From CAZOVK01 sp964583165 (lineage in GTDB: Bacteria; Bacillota; Clostridia; Lachnospirales; WRAX01): a stretch of DNA of 32,339 nt. The position numbers and the translations under genes are program-made. The stretch is from positions 1-32,339 of the forward strand of contig CAZOVK010000023.1 in NCBI GenBank assembly GCA_964583165.1, read 5' to 3'. Positions 1-9,792 of this stretch are shown in pieces. The notes under the pieces were generated by a model. That model did not search any database and was not told the DNA's origin. It saw nothing but the letters and a program-made list of their open reading frames with translations. Position 1 is the stretch's first letter. Each line of letters begins with the position of its first letter.

Positions 1-1282
1 CGCGTTTTTCCATTTGATTGTCTGCGACAACATAGACATAAGGCGCGCCGTTATCATACAGTATGGCTTGAAGTGGCAGCTTGATAACATTCTCACGCCT
101 ATCCAAGATTATTTCAAGGTCAACGGTATAACCCGATTTCAGCGCCGTATCAGCGTTTTTGACCGTGATTTCAACGGGTACGTTGACCTCGTCGCCCGAG
201 TTCGTTTCCTTCTTAACGCCATGCGTTGAAATCTTAGTAACCTCTCCATAGAAAGCCATATCGGGCAGCCCCCCCGCCGTAAGACGCACCTGTTGCCCTG
301 TTTTTATCTGTGGGCTTTCAAACTCCGAGATGTCCGCACGGACAATAAGCTCCGATAAGTCCAGCAATTTCACAAGCGCGGCGCCCTTCGCGGCCTGTTG
401 CCCCGCTGTGACATAGACGGCAACGACACTGCCCGACACGGGCGATACGGTTTCCTCAACCAAATCGTCCATTTGCGCCTGAATGCGCTCTACTTCCAGC
501 ATATTGAGCCTAACCGAGTTGTCGGCCAACGTATATTGTATCTGTGTAGATTCGTCTTCCAACTTAACCAGCGCATTTTCATAGCGTTTTTGCGCATCTT
601 CGAGCTGAACCTCACGATATGCAAGCGCCTGACGCTTCGTTTCAAGCTGCAACCTTAAATCCGAAATCCCAGACTCCGCATTATCAAGCGCAAGCTTAAT
701 CTGGTCATACTCATATTGCGTAATCAACCCCGCGTCCAACAGAATTTCATTATTAGCCTGTGTATTCTGTAAGTCAGCGATACGAAGATTGGACTGCTCA
801 ATCTTGATTTCAACACTCTTAATATCATTCGCCGCATCAGAAATATTCTTCAACGCAGTCGTAATGTCAGACTGATATTGCAAATCCTCATTGCCTGAAA
901 TGGGCGCAACAAGATTGTCACGATTGAGTCGCGCATTAGCAACGAGAATTTGCGCCTCCTGCAAGTTGCGTTCAAGCGTTGCGAGTTCCTTTTCAATGTC
1001 ATAGGTAATAAGCGTATCACCGGATTCAACCGAATCGCCCTCTTTGACCGCCACATTACCCACAGTTTCTGCCGTGCGCAAATAGAGCGTGACGCTATCC
1101 TTCTCGCTCAAATTGCCCGAAGCGACAACGGCGCGTTCAACATCACCGCGCGACACAGTTTCTGTTTTATAAGTCGCCATGATGTCAACCGGGCGATTCG
1201 AATACTGATAGTATAAATACCCACCGACACCAAGCGCGGCCACGACAACCACGGCAATCACACCTTTCACAATCTTCCCCAT
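1..1282 (-). CDS. HlyD/MacA-like efflux adaptor subunit, 3' end cut by window edge
   Basis: This is the periplasmic-adaptor-type (membrane fusion) subunit of an ABC exporter. The reading frame is open from the ATG at 1282 to the left window edge, so about 427 residues are visible and the C-terminus is missing. An N-terminal membrane anchor (about residues 5-25) is followed by a first lipoyl/barrel half (GNVAVKEGDSVESGDTLI), a long coiled-coil-like stretch (about 100-245), and the second half (SPVSGSVVAVYVTAGQQAAKG). A beta-barrel region (SELIVRADISEFESPQIKTG) comes after that. A GGGGGTG ribosome binding site precedes the start. The gene begins 12 nt after the FtsX-type permease and is the last visible gene of the ATPase-permease-adaptor set. 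In monoderms such adaptors pair with MacB-like permeases, often for peptide or drug export. The substrate is unknown. Confidence 0.88.
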   Translation of the reverse strand, partial: MGKIVKGVIAVVVVAALGVGGYLYYQYSNRPVDIMATYKTETVSRGDVERAVVASGNLSEKDSVTLYLRTAETVGNVAVKEGDSVESGDTLITYDIEKELATLERNLQEAQILVANARLNRDNLVAPISGNEDLQYQSDITTALKNISDAANDIKSVEIKIEQSNLRIADLQNTQANNEILLDAGLITQYEYDQIKLALDNAESGISDLRLQLETKRQALAYREVQLEDAQKRYENALVKLEDESTQIQYTLADNSVRLNMLEVERIQAQMDDLVEETVSPVSGSVVAVYVTAGQQAAKGAALVKLLDLSELIVRADISEFESPQIKTGQQVRLTAGGLPDMAFYGEVTKISTHGVKKETNSGDEVNVPVEITVKNADTALKSGYTVDLEIILDRRENVIKLPLQAILYDNGAPYVYVVADNQMEKR

Positions 1283-1294
1283 GTTACACCCCCG

Positions 1295-4200
1295 CTATTC
1301 GACGCTCTTGAGCGCCTCAACCATGTTGATTTTCTTGAGTTTGCCCGCACTCACCCAGTTAACAAGCAGTGAAAACAGAATCGTCAGGGCTATCGAGTAT
1401 ACGTAACTCATAAACTTAACCTCACGCCCGAACATTATCATTTCCGTTTCTGCCGACAGCACTACATATAAATGAAGAAACACGCCAAAAACCATGCCCA
1501 CCACACTGCCAATCAACGTCAACAGCGCGTTTTCACGGAAGATATAGGCGCTGATTTCCTTGTCATAGAAGCCCAAAACCGCGATTGTTGCGAGTTCGCG
1601 CTTGCGTTCAGTGATATTTATGTTCGTGAGGTTGAGTAGCACAATAAATGCAAGCGCCCCAGCCGATACAATGAGTACGATAATAACGGAGTTCAGACTG
1701 GCTATCATATCGTCAAAACTGTCTATCATTTCGTCCATGTATTGCACAACCGCAACACCTTTTAGGTCAAGCAGGCTCTCCGCAAGCTTAAGACGGTTGA
1801 TTTCGTCACGATTGACGATACTATAAATCATATTATACTCGGGCGGTTCGTTATAGATAAATTCATATTGCGTTTTAGACATGTACACATTGTGCATAAA
1901 ATAGTGCTCGGTAATGCCCTCTATCTGCACATCTATGAATTTACTGTCAGAGTCTTTGAGCGTCAGCGTATCACCCACCTTCAAGTCCAGCAAGGTCGAG
2001 AGCTTCTCGGTAATGACAACGCCACTCTCAGACAAAGGTAAGGTATCACCTGTTACCCTGTCTTGAAAGTTGATGAAATAGCGGAGTTTCTCCAAATCCT
2101 CGGGCGCAATAACGCTACAACTGATAACACGCCCGTTGCCGCCATACGCATCCATACTCTTTGAATATGCGGAGATGCTGTTATTAACAATCGGACTTTG
2201 CCGCAGTTCATCTCGCACTTTCTTCAAATCTCCTGACTTTGACGTGTCAGTTAACCCGATAATCTGGTTGTATATATATACCTTTGAAAACTGGTTGCCT
2301 ACTATGTCCGAAACAGAATCGCGAACGCCAAAGCCCGTAATTAGTAGTGCGGTACAACCACCAATACCAATGATGGTCATGAAGAAGCGTTTTTTATAGC
2401 GGAAGAGATTTCGAATCGTGACCTTATGCGTGAATTTCAAGTTATTCCAAAGAATCGGTATCTTTTCTAGGAAGGTTCTCTTGCCTGCCTTAGGCGCACG
2501 AGGGCGCATGAGGTTCGACGGCGTTTCGCGCAACTCATTCGCGCATGAATAAATCGCCGCGAACAAGGTACAACCAACACCCAAAGATATGCCAGTGAGC
2601 CAGACCCCATAGTCCATAGGCGTTTGTGGCTGTGGAATTGTATACAAAAGGCTATACGCCGTCATTATCGTCACAGGGAAGAACTTCATGCCGACAAAGC
2701 CACCAATAAAACCGCCGATAAGCGTGGGCAACGCCGCGTAGATGATATATTTCATCATTATCGTGAAATTGCCGTAGCCAAGGGATTTCAATGTGCCAAT
2801 CTCTGTGCGGCGTTCGTCAACCAGGCGCGTGATACTCGTCAAGCTCACAAGCGCCGCGACAATGAAGAAAATAAGCGGGAAGACCTGCCCTATAGCCGTG
2901 ATTTTGTCGCTGTCGTCGCTGTAGCTTGAAAACCCGGGGTTCGTGCCACGGTCAAGGATATACCATTTAGGCGTGTCGAGCTTATCGAGCGCCGAACGCG
3001 AATCAGCAAGCGTTATCCGCGCCGCGTTGATTTTTTGTTGACTTTCTAGTTTCTGTGCTTGAAAATCGTTGTTTTGTTCAGCCAAAGAAGAGCGTTTTTG
3101 TGTTATAATACGCAAACCGTCAGACAGTTGGGCTTGCGCAACGACTATCTGTTTCTTCGCGCGTTCAATCGTAGCTTGCGATACATTCAAAATTGCTTGC
3201 GTATTCAAAAGTCCGTCACGCGCCGCCGAGATTTGCGCCAATCCGTTTTCCAAACCGTCCAGATTCGCATAGTATTCTTCATTCGACATATAGGAGCGGT
3301 TCTGGTTTATACTGTTCAGATCGTTCAATAAATCATTCTCTGTTGACGTAATCGCGGCGATACCGTCTAACAATTCATTCTTGCCCGAAATCAACTTAGC
3401 CTCGCGCGCCAACATTTCTGCCGTCTGGTTATCGAGTTCGCGTTGATTCCTCAACAAATCGTCAAACGCGGCGCTCAATTGCTTCTCCGCGTCCGCTATC
3501 GTTTTTTCTGTTTCTTCGAAAATAATGCTTGCCGTGGCTTCGCTGTCGTTCAACTCAAATTCAGCCGCAGTAATCGCCGCATAACGCCCTGCCGTCAGCT
3601 CAACAAATCGTTTCTGTGCGCGAATATCTCCCACGTTTTCAAGCTTCGATACAACCTCTTCTATCAAATCATCATACGCATCAGAAAAAGCATTGAGTCG
3701 CGCGGCGCCCTCAACAATCACATATGCTTCAGTATAAATGGGCATCAAAAACGCCGCCTGTGGCACATAGATGTAACAATCCACAAGTCCGTTGCCGACA
3801 GAACCCGTTCCGCGGTCACGTGATACGTAATACGGCGATTCAACCACACCCACAACCGTAAAACGATTAAACCGCAACTTATTGCGAATATCTGCTTTCT
3901 TACCACTGGTCAACGTGAAAGTGTCGCCCACGCGCAGACCCAGAGAACGCAAAAAGGAACGCTCAACCAGCGCTTCATTGTTTTTCTGGGGTAATCGCCC
4001 CTCCAGTAATAGCGGGTTGTTCACACGTTCAGCATCCATTGCCGCAATATCAAACGCGTGAATCTTCACAATCGTTGACCTGTCGGTGTTAAACGCCATA
4101 GCGTCAAGGGTATATGTAGCAACCACCTGTTCAACGCCCGCAACAGCCTTTATCGCGGTTATATCGTCCTCATTCAGACCCATTGTCGATACAACGCGTA

Positions 4201-4375
4201 TATCCATAAGCCGCTGATTGTCACAAAACGTGTCACCAGTCAACCTCATATCATTACCCGTCGCACCTAATCCACCATAAAAAGCAACCCCAAGCATAAC
4301 AATGGCCAAAATGCCAAAGAATCGCCCCGGGGCATTCCTTATCTCTCGAAAGATGTCCTTAAAAAACGCACTCAT
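1295..4375 (-). CDS. FtsX-like ABC transporter permease (MacB type) with long coiled coil
   Basis: This is a 1026-residue permease of the FtsX/MacB superfamily. It has one N-terminal membrane segment (about residues 15-35), then an extracytoplasmic MacB-type domain. An Asn/Gln/Glu/Leu-rich coiled-coil stretch follows (about 270-470, with repeated patterns such as AEKQLSAAFDDLLRNQRELD). A first FtsX block of three membrane helices lies at about 495-620, a further anchor (about 680-700) begins a second extracytoplasmic domain, and a second FtsX block is at about 890-1010. It is much longer than E. coli MacB because of the coiled coil and duplicated FtsX blocks, and it has no ATPase of its own. 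It starts 1 nt after the ATPase stop (TAG-A-ATG), so translation is probably coupled. Such permeases act mechanically on extracytoplasmic substrates; the substrate is not inferable. Confidence 0.93.
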   Translation of the reverse strand: MSAFFKDIFREIRNAPGRFFGILAIVMLGVAFYGGLGATGNDMRLTGDTFCDNQRLMDIRVVSTMGLNEDDITAIKAVAGVEQVVATYTLDAMAFNTDRSTIVKIHAFDIAAMDAERVNNPLLLEGRLPQKNNEALVERSFLRSLGLRVGDTFTLTSGKKADIRNKLRFNRFTVVGVVESPYYVSRDRGTGSVGNGLVDCYIYVPQAAFLMPIYTEAYVIVEGAARLNAFSDAYDDLIEEVVSKLENVGDIRAQKRFVELTAGRYAAITAAEFELNDSEATASIIFEETEKTIADAEKQLSAAFDDLLRNQRELDNQTAEMLAREAKLISGKNELLDGIAAITSTENDLLNDLNSINQNRSYMSNEEYYANLDGLENGLAQISAARDGLLNTQAILNVSQATIERAKKQIVVAQAQLSDGLRIITQKRSSLAEQNNDFQAQKLESQQKINAARITLADSRSALDKLDTPKWYILDRGTNPGFSSYSDDSDKITAIGQVFPLIFFIVAALVSLTSITRLVDERRTEIGTLKSLGYGNFTIMMKYIIYAALPTLIGGFIGGFVGMKFFPVTIMTAYSLLYTIPQPQTPMDYGVWLTGISLGVGCTLFAAIYSCANELRETPSNLMRPRAPKAGKRTFLEKIPILWNNLKFTHKVTIRNLFRYKKRFFMTIIGIGGCTALLITGFGVRDSVSDIVGNQFSKVYIYNQIIGLTDTSKSGDLKKVRDELRQSPIVNNSISAYSKSMDAYGGNGRVISCSVIAPEDLEKLRYFINFQDRVTGDTLPLSESGVVITEKLSTLLDLKVGDTLTLKDSDSKFIDVQIEGITEHYFMHNVYMSKTQYEFIYNEPPEYNMIYSIVNRDEINRLKLAESLLDLKGVAVVQYMDEMIDSFDDMIASLNSVIIVLIVSAGALAFIVLLNLTNINITERKRELATIAVLGFYDKEISAYIFRENALLTLIGSVVGMVFGVFLHLYVVLSAETEMIMFGREVKFMSYVYSIALTILFSLLVNWVSAGKLKKINMVEALKSVE

Positions 4376-4376
4376 T

Positions 4377-5078
4377 CTACCACTCTATTTGTTCAATCGG
4401 TGTCGGGTTTTGGTTCGTCACTATGTCAAGGATTTTACCGTTTTTCATGCGGATGACGCGGTCAGCCATAGGTGTAATCGCAAGGTTATGCGTGATGACA
4501 ATGACCGTCATGCCATTCTGGCGGCAAGAATCCTGCAATAACTTCAAAACCTCTTTGCCTGTCACATAGTCCAATGCGCCTGTCGGTTCGTCACAAAGAA
4601 GCAGTTTCGGGTTCTTCGCTAGCGCACGCGCAATCGACACGCGCTGTTGCTCACCACCCGACAGTTGTGACGGGAAGTTGTTCATACGTGCCGCAAGTCC
4701 CACTGACTCTAAGACCTTGCGCGGCTCCAGACTGTTCTTGCAAATCTGTGATGCAAGTTCTACATTCTCCAACGCCGTCAGATTTTGCATCAAATTATAG
4801 AACTGAAACACAAACCCAATATCCACGCGCCGATATGAAATCAACTGTGACCGATTATATTTCTCGACGTGGCTACCATCAACAACCAGACTACCACCGT
4901 CCGACGTATCCATTCCGCCTAGGATATTCAAAACCGTACTCTTGCCCGCACCCGAAGAACCCACAATCATTGCGAGTTCTCCTTTTTCTATATCAAAAGA
5001 TACACCGTCAACGGCATTGACAGTGACCTCACCCATGCGATACGTCTTTCGTACATCCGTTAAACTGATAAACGCCAT
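4377..5078 (-). CDS. ABC transporter ATP-binding protein (MacB/LolD type)
   Basis: This 233-residue nucleotide-binding subunit energises the adjacent permease. It has Walker A GSSGAGKST (residues 40-48), a Q-loop (VFQFYNLMQNLT), signature LSGGEQQR, Walker B LLLCDEPTGALD and the H-loop histidine in VITHN. The DEPTGALD form and the overall length are typical of the LolD/MacB/FtsE-like group that works with FtsX-fold permeases. The ATG lies 2 nt after the apt stop and has no obvious Shine-Dalgarno sequence, which suggests coupling to apt translation. The position of the exporter genes directly behind apt is unusual, since relA commonly follows apt in clostridia. Confidence 0.95.
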   Translation of the reverse strand: MAFISLTDVRKTYRMGEVTVNAVDGVSFDIEKGELAMIVGSSGAGKSTVLNILGGMDTSDGGSLVVDGSHVEKYNRSQLISYRRVDIGFVFQFYNLMQNLTALENVELASQICKNSLEPRKVLESVGLAARMNNFPSQLSGGEQQRVSIARALAKNPKLLLCDEPTGALDYVTGKEVLKLLQDSCRQNGMTVIVITHNLAITPMADRVIRMKNGKILDIVTNQNPTPIEQIEW

Positions 5079-5080
5079 AA

Positions 5081-5593
5081 TTAGTATTTAATGACAGACT
5101 CAACCACATGCGGTTTCAAAACTGCCGCGCCGTTCAGCCCGACAAGCTCAATGAGGAAGAGCGTCCGCACAACCTCACCGCCCATCTCCTCAACCAAATC
5201 GCAAACAGCCTTCGTCGTGCCGCCCGTAGCTATCAAATCGTCAACAATAATGACCTTTTGACCGGGTTTAATCGCGCCTTCATTGATTTCGATTGTTGCA
5301 CTACCGTATTCTAGGTCATAAGTCTTAGAAACCGTTTTGCCCGGCAACTTCCCCGCTTTTCTGACTGCCACAAAGCCCTTATCCAACATGAGCGCCAATG
5401 GTACACCAAAAATGAAGCCGCGCGACTCGGGGCCGACAACCAAATCAAACTCCAAATCCTGAATTTTGGCCGCCATTGCGTCCATTGTTTCGTGCAGTAA
5501 ATTCGGCTCTTCCAAAAGCGGGGTGATGTCGCGATAAATAATGCCCGCGTGCGGGAAGTCATAAACAGTTCTAACGTGCTTTTCAAGATTCAT
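5081..5593 (-). CDS. apt: adenine phosphoribosyltransferase
   Basis: The enzyme converts adenine and PRPP to AMP and pyrophosphate in purine salvage, in the cytoplasm. The 170-residue length is the normal size for Apt. The PRPP-binding loop is VIIVDDLIATGGTTKAV (residues 114-130), and the N-terminal FPHAGIIYRDITPLL and GPESRGFIFG segments are typical of Apt rather than Hpt or Xpt. It lies 12 nt after recJ with a GGGAG ribosome binding site. The secDF-recJ-apt order is common in Bacillota and supports the call. Confidence 0.97.
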   Translation of the reverse strand: MNLEKHVRTVYDFPHAGIIYRDITPLLEEPNLLHETMDAMAAKIQDLEFDLVVGPESRGFIFGVPLALMLDKGFVAVRKAGKLPGKTVSKTYDLEYGSATIEINEGAIKPGQKVIIVDDLIATGGTTKAVCDLVEEMGGEVVRTLFLIELVGLNGAAVLKPHVVESVIKY

Positions 5594-5605
5594 GGATGCG
5601 CTCCC

Positions 5606-7381
5606 TTAGTTAAATTTCCAGTCGAGTAGCTTTAGGTCAACAGATACGTTACCATTATACCTATTTATGTTAAGATTGTATAGTACATTTATTGAGAATT
5701 TCTTTCTTAGTATGCCCGATTTGAGGGTTTGCGCCGCGTCTGCGCCCAAAGTTTCTACAATGTCAGCGCAAAAGCGTTCTGCCTTACCGAAAGCAATGGC
5801 TTTAAGGGGTGAACCACTCGGGTTTTCTATTGTCAGCCGCAGTGTCGTTTTAGTTGCGCCTATTACGGCGGCTTCTGTCACTATCGCGCCGTATGTCGCA
5901 AATGTAGGCTCCGGGTTGTCCTTGCCGAATGGCGAAAAACGCGCAAGTTCGGCGGCGAGTTCGTATGTAATCTGTTCGGGTGATAACTCCGCATCATAAT
6001 GCAGAATGGTTTCACAGTCCGATTCAGTCAATTTGCAGGTTTCGTTCAATTTCTCGCGTAACTCATCCACACGTTCGGGTAAAATCGTCAGCCCAGCCGC
6101 CATACTGTGACCGCCAAAGCGCTCGAACAACTCTTTATGCGCCAGTAAACCCTCAAACATGTCATAAGCGGGAATACTCCGCCCCGAACCCTTGATAAAC
6201 TCTCCGCTTTTTGTCAACATGATAACAGGTCGTGACAACACTTCACGTACACGTCCTGCGACAATGCCAATAATGCTTTCATGCACATTTTCAGCCAAAA
6301 TAACCTGAACCATATCGCCCGAATTCTTAGACTTCTCCAGTATTTGAAGCGTCTGCTCAACAGCCGTTTGCGTCATAGCTTTGCGCTCGTCATTGAGTTC
6401 GATTAGTTTAGCGGCATAAATCTCCGCTTCCATCTCATTGTCCGTTAAGAACAGTTCAACCGACATCTTCGCGTGGGTCAACCGCCCTGTCGCATTGATA
6501 CATGGCCCGAGAATAAAACCGATTTCAAAACAACCAATACGTTTGTCAGCGTAATTTCGTAGTCGTATCAACGCGTTCAAGCCCTTGTTCGTGTTCGAGC
6601 GCGAGTTGATGAGTTCAATTCCATTCGCAACAATTATGCGGTTGTCACCAATTAAGCTTACAATATCACAAACCGTTGCGATTGCCCCGAAAATCATGAG
6701 TTCTTCTCGTAACGCAAACGGTATACCCATATGTAAGTGCATAATCTCCGCGAAACGATACGCCAAAGCCCCCGCGCACATCAACTTAAACGGGTATGGG
6801 CAATCACGCCGCTTAGGGTCAATCACAGCCCTAGCGGGCGGAATTATGTCCGTACGCGAACCGTCTTCGGCTTCAATAAACTGCGGCTCGTGGTGGTCAA
6901 TAACGATTACTTCAACGCCCAACTTATTGGCGTGCTCAATCTCTGCGTGCGCCGCGATGCCATTATCCACGGCAATAATAAGCCGCGCGCCCTGCTCATA
7001 AATACGGTCAACGGCGGCTATATTCAGCCCATAGCCTTCTTCTTCCCGCGCGGGTATATAATAAGAAGTATCCGCACCCAGCGCCCTAAGTGCCTTCACA
7101 AGAATGACCGTACCCATAACGCCATCCACATCATAGTCACCATAGACAACAACGGGCGTTTTTTCATTTATTGCTTTTACGACAGCAAGGACGCATTCAT
7201 CAGCGCCCTCGCAAGTCATAAAATTCCCCAGATATTGGGGTTTTGGATTTAGATATATCGTGGCGGCGTTCTTTGAACGCACACCACGATTCGCAAGTGC
7301 CTTACATGCCGTTTCTGACAAATTCAGCACTTGTCGCATTAACGCAAGATTCGCTTCTGTCTGGTCTTCAAGCCATTTCAT
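5606..7381 (-). CDS. recJ: single-stranded-DNA-specific exonuclease RecJ
   Basis: This 591-residue DHH-family 5'-3' single-strand exonuclease acts in recombination and repair. Conserved parts include VYGDYDVDGVMG (residues 79-90), VDNGI (139-142), the diagnostic IDHHEP (DHH at 162-164), and the DHHA1 motif GGHSMAAG (423-430). A RecJ OB-type C-terminal domain follows. Length is close to E. coli RecJ and shorter than the Bacillus subtilis form with its extra C-terminal domain. The start overlaps the secDF stop by 4 nt (ATGA), so the two are translationally coupled. Confidence 0.97.
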   Translation of the reverse strand: MKWLEDQTEANLALMRQVLNLSETACKALANRGVRSKNAATIYLNPKPQYLGNFMTCEGADECVLAVVKAINEKTPVVVYGDYDVDGVMGTVILVKALRALGADTSYYIPAREEEGYGLNIAAVDRIYEQGARLIIAVDNGIAAHAEIEHANKLGVEVIVIDHHEPQFIEAEDGSRTDIIPPARAVIDPKRRDCPYPFKLMCAGALAYRFAEIMHLHMGIPFALREELMIFGAIATVCDIVSLIGDNRIIVANGIELINSRSNTNKGLNALIRLRNYADKRIGCFEIGFILGPCINATGRLTHAKMSVELFLTDNEMEAEIYAAKLIELNDERKAMTQTAVEQTLQILEKSKNSGDMVQVILAENVHESIIGIVAGRVREVLSRPVIMLTKSGEFIKGSGRSIPAYDMFEGLLAHKELFERFGGHSMAAGLTILPERVDELREKLNETCKLTESDCETILHYDAELSPEQITYELAAELARFSPFGKDNPEPTFATYGAIVTEAAVIGATKTTLRLTIENPSGSPLKAIAFGKAERFCADIVETLGADAAQTLKSGILRKKFSINVLYNLNINRYNGNVSVDLKLLDWKFN

Positions 7382-9546
7382 TTCTTCTTGGCCGCCCTAT
7401 TCGTCATTGTGTACCAAATAGATACAGACAAGAAGATGGACGAATACGTACCCGCTATTATACCGACAATAATCGGCATCGCGAAGTCCTTAACAGCGGT
7501 CACGCCCGTAATATAGAGCAAAATAATGACAATCAGTGTGGTAAGTGACGTATAAACCGAACGCGGCAATGTCTGCATGATAACCGAATTAACAAGTGTT
7601 TTGTTATCGCGGTTCGGGTAAATCTGCTTATCGGCACGCATTCTGTCAAATATAACGATTGTCGCGTTAATCGAATAACCCACAACTGTCAAAATCGCGG
7701 CGATAAATGTATAGTTTAACGGCACGCGGAATATCGCATAGGCCGCCAGCACCACAAGCGCGTCATGAACGAGCGCGAGAATCGCAGAACCACCCGTAAC
7801 GATATTCTTGAAACGGAAACTTACATAAATCAACATGGCGATACACGCGATTGAAACCGCAAGGAATGCCGTGCGTTGCATTTCTGTTGAGATTGTCGGG
7901 GCGACATCGTCAGAGTCTAGTAAGTCAGCGTTTGTGATGCCGTATTTCTCAATAAGAGCGTTTGTCAAGGACGTACGCGTCTGTGAATCAATGTTTTTCA
8001 ATTTAATACTAACTTCGTTCGTGCCAACAATTTTATGAATCTGTGCGCCTGTTTGACCTGTTATCTCTTGAACAACCGCGTCAATGTCAGTATTATTGAA
8101 GTCCTGCTTCAAATCATAGTGAAGGCTTGTGCCGCCCGAGAAGTCAACATCGAAGTTAAACGCACCGCCGCCTGATATTCCGTTAATGAGCATGAACGCT
8201 AAACCCGCAACAATCACGACACCGCTGATGACATAGTATTTGCGGCGGTTCTCGATAATCGGCAAACCCTGTTTCTCATCATCTTTTTTCAGGAACTTCC
8301 AGTCAAACGAGGGCATGTACATACTCGATTTATTAAGCCCCGCGCCAATGAACGCACGCATAATCACACGTGTGACAACCAGCGCCGTGAACATTGATAG
8401 GATAATACCAATCGCCAGAGTCTGCGCGAAGCCCTTGACAGGCCCTGTGCCCAGCCAGAACAGCACGAGAGCCGATATAAGCGTTGTCACGTTACCGTCC
8501 AAAATAGCCGAGAACGCAGACTTAAACGCCGACTCAACCGCATATTTCATAGCCTTATTCTTATTATTCAGAATCTCTTCTTTCAAACGCTCGAATATAA
8601 TTACATTCGCGTCAACCGCCATACCTATTGACAGTATGATACCGGCGATACCGGGCAGTGTCAGTGTCACACCAAGAAGCGACAGCACAAGCAAGTCCAG
8701 CGCGACATAGATGACAAGCGCCAAGTCAGCCGCAAGCCCCGCGAATTTGTAAATCGCAATCATAAACAAAAGAACGAGAATCGCGCCGATTGCGCCGCCC
8801 AATAAGCTCTTTTCAAGCGAGTTGGCGCCCAAACGCGCACCTACTACATTCACATTAACAACTTTAAGAGCGAACGGCAACGAACCCGCCTTAATGAGTT
8901 GCGCAAGTTCTTCACTGGTTTCAGGCGTGAAATCACCTGAAATATAAGCCTTACCGTCCGTTATAGCTGTCTGAACAGTCGGACTGCTGATGGTTCTGCC
9001 GTCCAACACGATATTGATACGCTTACCCAAGTTAACTTCTGTCGCCTGTTTGAATAACTCGCGCCCCTCGTCAGTAAATTCGAGGTGGACGACATATTCA
9101 ACGACGCCTCCCTGTGTGGTCTGCATGGCGCCCTTATACGCGTCTTTAACGTGCTCAAAGCCCTTCAGAACAACATTGCCGCTTTCATCTTCAAACGTAA
9201 GCTGCGCCGTCTGTCCGATTTCACGGACGGCCGCTTCCGGGTCTGAAACGCCCGGCATTTCTATGCGTATGCGGCTGGAGCCTTGTTGAGCCACGGTTGA
9301 TTCCGTTGAGCCGCGTCTGTCTAAACGCCCGCGGATAAGACTTATCGCAGAGTCCATTTCTGCCGGTGTGGGGTTCACGCCGTCGGCTTCATAAACGACA
9401 GCCACACCGCCGCGCAAATCAAGCCCTTGCTTGATGGTAGAAGCCGAAAGCTGTTTGTTCGTGCCAATACCAAAGTAGGAGACAGCCGATAAAACCACGG
9501 CTATAAGCACAATCCCCAGAATAATCAAGCGATTCTTTTGTTTCAT
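7378..9546 (-). CDS. secDF: fused protein translocase subunit SecDF
   Basis: This membrane protein uses the proton gradient to assist Sec-dependent export after SecA-driven translocation. The chosen ATG at 9546 (MKQKNRLIILG) has GGAGG 7 nt upstream and gives 722 residues; an in-frame ATG 45 nt further upstream has no such site and adds a non-hydrophobic tail. The SecD half carries GLDLRGGVAVVYEADG and NVIIFERLKEE, and the SecF half carries DVDFSGGTSLHYDL and ATIVIFDRMRAD. Twelve transmembrane segments are expected. Fusion of SecD and SecF is usual in many Bacillota. It is the first gene of the long leftward operon, read from the promoter at 9607-9634. Confidence 0.97.
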   Translation of the reverse strand: MKQKNRLIILGIVLIAVVLSAVSYFGIGTNKQLSASTIKQGLDLRGGVAVVYEADGVNPTPAEMDSAISLIRGRLDRRGSTESTVAQQGSSRIRIEMPGVSDPEAAVREIGQTAQLTFEDESGNVVLKGFEHVKDAYKGAMQTTQGGVVEYVVHLEFTDEGRELFKQATEVNLGKRINIVLDGRTISSPTVQTAITDGKAYISGDFTPETSEELAQLIKAGSLPFALKVVNVNVVGARLGANSLEKSLLGGAIGAILVLLFMIAIYKFAGLAADLALVIYVALDLLVLSLLGVTLTLPGIAGIILSIGMAVDANVIIFERLKEEILNNKNKAMKYAVESAFKSAFSAILDGNVTTLISALVLFWLGTGPVKGFAQTLAIGIILSMFTALVVTRVIMRAFIGAGLNKSSMYMPSFDWKFLKKDDEKQGLPIIENRRKYYVISGVVIVAGLAFMLINGISGGGAFNFDVDFSGGTSLHYDLKQDFNNTDIDAVVQEITGQTGAQIHKIVGTNEVSIKLKNIDSQTRTSLTNALIEKYGITNADLLDSDDVAPTISTEMQRTAFLAVSIACIAMLIYVSFRFKNIVTGGSAILALVHDALVVLAAYAIFRVPLNYTFIAAILTVVGYSINATIVIFDRMRADKQIYPNRDNKTLVNSVIMQTLPRSVYTSLTTLIVIILLYITGVTAVKDFAMPIIVGIIAGTYSSIFLSVSIWYTMTNRAAKKK

Positions 9547-9606
9547 ACAAAACCTCCAATGACATTTCGCTAACAGCCTCACTGCTGCCAAACCAATCGA
9601 TTATAG

Positions 9607-9634
9607 ATTATAACACAAATTCTGGTTTTTGCAA
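9607..9634 (-). promoter_or_regulatory. promoter of the secDF-recJ-apt-exporter operon
   Basis: On the minus strand a -35 TTGCAA (9634-9629) is separated by 16 nt from a perfect -10 TATAAT (9612-9607), which is preceded by TGT (extended -10). Start of transcription is expected near 9600, about 55 nt before the secDF ATG. Confidence 0.7.
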
Positions 9635-9673
9635 TTGGAAATTTAGAATTTTGTCGAAGATTTTGGCGAATTG

Positions 9674-9703
9674 TTGACAAATACCTCTACAATGTGTTAA
9701 CAT
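9674..9703 (+). promoter_or_regulatory. promoter of the small toxin-like gene
   Basis: A perfect -35 TTGACA (9674-9679) is followed after 18 nt by TAACAT (9698-9703), which is preceded by TGT. The predicted transcript starts near 9710 and carries a leader of about 80 nt before the ATG at 9793. Confidence 0.6.
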
Positions 9704-9792
9704 TCGCACAGGTCAATATGCCTAGGGGCGTTTTTGCTGATTCTTCCTTCCGTTTGTGAAGCTTATGTCAAACAACGGTGGGAGGTGATTGG

